From Mesorhizobium sp. L-8-3 (GTDB lineage: Bacteria; Pseudomonadota; Alphaproteobacteria; Rhizobiales; Rhizobiaceae), in contig NZ_AP023262.1 in the NCBI RefSeq assembly GCF_016756615.1, positions 4,403,501-4,467,500 on the forward strand: a DNA stretch of 64,000 nt. The letters run 5' to 3'. Within the stretch, counting starts at the first letter, position 1, and each line of letters opens with the position of its first letter. The notes below the pieces were generated by a model. That model was not told where the DNA came from. It did not search any database and was given only the letters and a program-made list of their open reading frames with translations. Both the position numbers and the translations under genes were made by a program. This document shows positions 61,347 through 64,000 of the stretch, piece by piece.

Positions 61347-62174
61347 CTATTGCTCAGGCACCCGACCTTTGACGACCCACGCAGTGGCGGCATAGGAGCG
61401 AGCACCGTCATTTTCGCCATCGAGGTACGCTAATCTGACCGCATCTCGCAGTTTGCTTCTTCCTTCAATCGATAGTGTGCTGACATATTCAGCGAACGGC
61501 CCGTCTTTGCCTTCCATCGGCGTCCAGAAATCTTCGAAGTCGGCGAAATCCATTCGAATGGTGATCATGGCGTCGCTTGTGTCCCGGAAGCCGGCATCCC
61601 GCCAGGCGCGCGCGAGATCGCCAGGTCGCGTCATTGGCCGCGAGTAAGCCCTTGCCCGGCGCTCGACGGCCCGTTGATCAAGCATCGCAGCGGTATCCCA
61701 GAATATGCGAGACATTATCAATCCACCTCGAGCATCCCACATTGAACCAGCAACGGTTCCACCGGGCCGAGTCACGCGTCGCATCTCGCGCACGGCGAGG
61801 TCCGCTCGAGGAATGAAGGCCAGAACCAAGAGCGACGCGCAGTGATCGAAGGTGGCATCCTCGAATGGCAGCGCGCACGCGTCGCCAACTTGAAACTGAA
61901 CGCGAGGATCCTTGTTGAGGCGCTTGGCATATTCGACATAGATCGGCGAATAGTCGATCGCGCTGATGTTTCTCACGTTTGGGTTCTGGGAGAGTGTGAA
62001 CGCCAAGCTCCCGGTGCCGCAGCCAACATCAAGGACATGTTCGCCCTCGCTGATGCCGGCGAAGTCGACGAACAATGGTGCCAGTATGCGGCTCCAGCGC
62101 CCCATTTGGCGCTCGTAACCGCTGCCGTCGCCCGCCATGAAAGTCGATGTAGGGACGGAGCCCGTAGCGCTCAT
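61347..62174 (-). CDS. Class I SAM-dependent methyltransferase
   Basis: 275 residues from ATG (complement 62172-62174) with AGGAGA at 7 bases. The SAM motif VLDVGCGTGSLAF is at 48-60, followed by the acidic residue in SAIDYSPIYV and the DACALPFEDATFD segment. It has the ubiquinone/menaquinone-type methyltransferase fold (Methyltransf_11). Substrate unknown. Codon use and GC are lower than the surroundings and the gene has gene-free flanks, so it may have been acquired. Confidence 0.85.
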   Translation of the reverse strand: MSATGSVPTSTFMAGDGSGYERQMGRWSRILAPLFVDFAGISEGEHVLDVGCGTGSLAFTLSQNPNVRNISAIDYSPIYVEYAKRLNKDPRVQFQVGDACALPFEDATFDHCASLLVLAFIPRADLAVREMRRVTRPGGTVAGSMWDARGGLIMSRIFWDTAAMLDQRAVERRARAYSRPMTRPGDLARAWRDAGFRDTSDAMITIRMDFADFEDFWTPMEGKDGPFAEYVSTLSIEGRSKLRDAVRLAYLDGENDGARSYAATAWVVKGRVPEQ

Positions 62175-62794
62175 GTGCGTCTCCTGTTCCGTAAGTCGCA
62201 GCACGCGCGGCAGACTACGAGGGGTCCCGGACAGCGACATCGTCGCGCCCCAAAAGTGGCCGGCGTCTGCAATCTGCACAGCGCGTGGCGAATCGTGGGC
62301 CCAGGGACGATTAGTGTCAACGAGATATATGCGGCCTCCGAATTGAGAACCGATTGGATGAGCTTGCATTTCCCGAGAATAGCGGGCGGTATTCCTTCGA
62401 ATGCGGCCTCCTATTGATCCGTCGCGTCATTTCGTTGCTGAGCAGCAACTCCAACATCGATGCGCCACGCCATCAAAATTATGAGTACATGACCTAATCA
62501 GAGTTGCCAGTTCCGCCAGATGGCCTTCAGACGCCAGGTCGAGGTGTGGGCCCCAAAACGCGAAAACCGCGCTGCCCCATCGGGGAAGCACGGCTTCGCC
62601 AAACAACGCAAGGCCGACGCATACTCACTCGGCAATGATACGGCTCCGGTACGCGAGACCTGATCCGGAGCGGGGGCGGTTGCGATCGCCGCCTCGTCAT
62701 CCGTTCTACAGGAACATCGTTACCGCGCGGTTATCGAGACCTTAAGCAATTCTAAATTTGTGGCTTTTTTGCTCGGAAGCCTGTCTTCGCAAGC
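62175..62794. other. 620-bp gap, no gene seen
   Basis: No frame with a ribosome site and recognisable protein is seen on either strand. It is AT-richer than average, most of all just upstream of 62795 (CAATTCTAAATTTG near 62747). A 34-codon frame at 62637 is not supported. It probably holds the SAM methyltransferase promoter and degenerate sequence. Confidence 0.45.
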
Positions 62795-63679
62795 TTACCA
62801 TGCGTCACCCCGCAGGAAGCGGATGATGCCGGAGAAATCGGTTCCGCCATGGCCCGCAGCGTTGAACAGGGCATAAAGCTGGGTCGCTTCCGCGCCGAGC
62901 GGCGTGATTGCGCCGGATGCCTGCGCGGCTTCCTGGGAGAGTTTCAGATCCTTCAACATCAGGGCGGCGGCGAAGCCGGGTTTGTAGTCGCGGTTGGCGG
63001 GGGAGTTGGGCACGGGCCCGGGCACCGGGCAGTAGCTGGTCAGCGACCAGCACTGGCCAGACGAGGTAGAGGCCACGTCGTAGAGCGCCTGATGGGAGAG
63101 GCCGAGCTTCTCGGCGAGCACGAAGGCCTCGCCGACGCCGATCATGGAAATCCCGAGGATCATGTTGTTGCAGATCTTCGCCGCCTGGCCAGCGCCGGCA
63201 TCGCCGCAATGGACGACGCGCCCCGCCATGGGGTTCAGCACCGGCTCGGCCTTGGCGAAGGCCTCCCTGGAGCCGCCGGCCATGAAGGTCAGGGTGCCGG
63301 CCGCGGCTCCGCCCGTTCCGCCGGAGACCGGCGCGTCGATCGAGAGCAGCTTGTGCCTGGCGGCGATCGCGTGTGCCTTGCGGGCCGATTCCACGTCGAT
63401 CGTCGAACAGTCGATGAACAGCGTGCCCGCCGGGGCCCCGGCGGCGATGTCCTCATAGACCGACAGCACATGCTTGCCGGCCGGCAGCATGGTGATCACC
63501 ACCTCCGCGTGCTTCACGGCGGCCGCGGCGTTCGCCATCACGGTCACGCCATGCTCGCGCGCCACGGTGAGGTTCTCCGGCAAGAGGTCGAAGCCTTGCA
63601 CGGTGTGCCCGGCCTTGACCAGATTGGCGGCCATGGGGTTGCCCATATTGCCGAGGCCGATGAAAGCGATCGTGGTCAT
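62795..63679 (-). CDS. mmsB: 3-Hydroxyisobutyrate dehydrogenase
   Basis: 294 residues from MTTIAFIGLG with GGAGA seven bases upstream; the longer frame is read-through. The NAD motif FIGLGNMGNPMAANL is at residues 6-20, substrate motif DAPVSGGTGGAAAGTLTFM at 115-133, and catalytic Lys168 with Asn171/172 (GQAAKICNN). It oxidises 3-hydroxyisobutyrate to methylmalonate semialdehyde in valine breakdown. It is 26 bases after an acyl-CoA dehydrogenase on the same strand, the usual valine-pathway order. Confidence 0.94.
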   Translation of the reverse strand: MTTIAFIGLGNMGNPMAANLVKAGHTVQGFDLLPENLTVAREHGVTVMANAAAAVKHAEVVITMLPAGKHVLSVYEDIAAGAPAGTLFIDCSTIDVESARKAHAIAARHKLLSIDAPVSGGTGGAAAGTLTFMAGGSREAFAKAEPVLNPMAGRVVHCGDAGAGQAAKICNNMILGISMIGVGEAFVLAEKLGLSHQALYDVASTSSGQCWSLTSYCPVPGPVPNSPANRDYKPGFAAALMLKDLKLSQEAAQASGAITPLGAEATQLYALFNAAGHGGTDFSGIIRFLRGDAW

Positions 63680-63705
63680 GTCTGTTCTCCGGATTCCTCG
63701 CCGCC

Positions 63706-64000
63706 TCAGCGGCCGATCAGATGGCGCGCGATGATGACGCGCATGATCTCGTTGGTGCCTTCGAGAATCTGGTGGACGCGAAGGTCGCGAACCAGCTTCT
63801 CGATGCCGTAGTCGTGCAGGTAGCCGTAGCCGCCGTGGATCTGCAGGGCGTCGTTGGCGACGTCGAAGCCGGTGTCGGTGACGAAGCGCTTGGCCATGGC
63901 CGACCATTTCGAGGCGTCATGCGTCTTGCGGTCGAGCTTCGAGGCCGCGGTGTAAAGAAGCACGCGGGCGGCCTGCAGCCCGGTCTCCATGTCGGCAAGC
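63706..64000 (-). CDS. Acyl-CoA dehydrogenase, C-terminal part (5' end outside window)
   Basis: Only the last ~98 residues are inside the window; the frame is open to the right edge, where LADMETGLQAARVLL precedes the visible ATG. The blocks QIHGGYGYLHDYGIEKLVRDLR and HQILEGTNEIMRVIIARHL (in parts: GGYGYLHDYGIEK, EGTNEIMR) are the flavin-binding C-terminal helices of acyl-CoA dehydrogenases. Next to mmsB it is most likely isobutyryl-CoA dehydrogenase of the valine pathway. Confidence 0.9.
   Translation of the reverse strand, partial: LADMETGLQAARVLLYTAASKLDRKTHDASKWSAMAKRFVTDTGFDVANDALQIHGGYGYLHDYGIEKLVRDLRVHQILEGTNEIMRVIIARHLIGR

Noticed and set aside
62636-62741. 34-codon frame in the gap before mmsB
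   Set aside because: No ribosome site, composition close to random, and no recognisable motif.

Overview
The window is about 64 kb of GC-rich chromosome from an alphaproteobacterium, most likely a Hyphomicrobiales (Rhizobiales) member close to Mesorhizobium/Aminobacter/Phyllobacteriaceae. This rests on the heterotetrameric sarcosine oxidase order soxBDAG, an ExoD protein, a DUF1127 mini-protein beside a LysR regulator, an entericidin-type lipoprotein, many MttB/corrinoid genes, and a dispersed ~46-bp hairpin repeat typical of these genomes. No rRNA, tRNA, CRISPR, prophage or transposase was seen.

Layout. 1-5.9 kb: truncated FAD oxidase, a 1.1 kb repeat-filled gap, a divergent AraC regulator/MFS exporter pair and a kinase-fold protein. 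6.0-11.2 kb: soxBDAG on the minus strand. 11.4-14.4 kb: MscS-type channel and a small exported protein, closed by a terminator. 14.5-21.6 kb: a plus-strand cluster (HAD-UbiA fusion, DprE1-like oxidase, SMR-type flippase subunit, epimerase, aminotransferase, polytopic membrane protein) that looks like a polyprenyl-phosphate-pentose (D-arabinose-type) pathway. 21.7-26.3 kb: GcvT-type FAD dehydrogenase, DUF1194 protein, GlxA/GbdR-like regulator. 26.3-29.3 kb: small ORF, DUF1127 protein, LysR regulator, alpha/beta hydrolase.

29.6-57.5 kb is dominated by one-carbon and methyl transfer. Genes include a RACo-like corrinoid activator, a GIY-YIG protein within a repeat cluster, a methyl-THF:corrinoid methyltransferase, MetF+MetV+PF13769 protein, DUF1638, a corrinoid protein, two MttB-family methyltransferases, a QueG-like Fe-S protein, a BHMT-like methyltransferase with an XRE regulator, a desaturase-family membrane protein, a PhnD-like binding protein, a DddP-like M24 protein, a second dimethylglycine/sarcosine dehydrogenase, RidA and a TylF-type methyltransferase. 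Housekeeping or envelope genes (ExoD, DUF4893, SH3, dienelactone hydrolase, sigma factor plus vWA protein) are interspersed. 57.7-64 kb: MFS transporter, class III aminotransferase, AhpD-like protein, SAM methyltransferase, and valine catabolism genes (mmsB and a truncated acyl-CoA dehydrogenase).

How it fits together (inference): a quaternary methylamine such as glycine betaine loses one methyl through MttB/corrinoid or the BHMT-like enzyme. The RACo-like protein re-reduces the corrinoid, the DHPS-fold protein passes the methyl to THF, and MetF/MetV oxidises methyl-THF. The remaining N-methyls are removed by the GcvT-type dehydrogenases and SoxBDAG, ending at glycine. The most unusual signals are arginine/glycine-rich tails shared by five proteins of this system, a complete DddP active-site set in the M24 protein, and a common palindromic operator in front of two of the methyltransferases.
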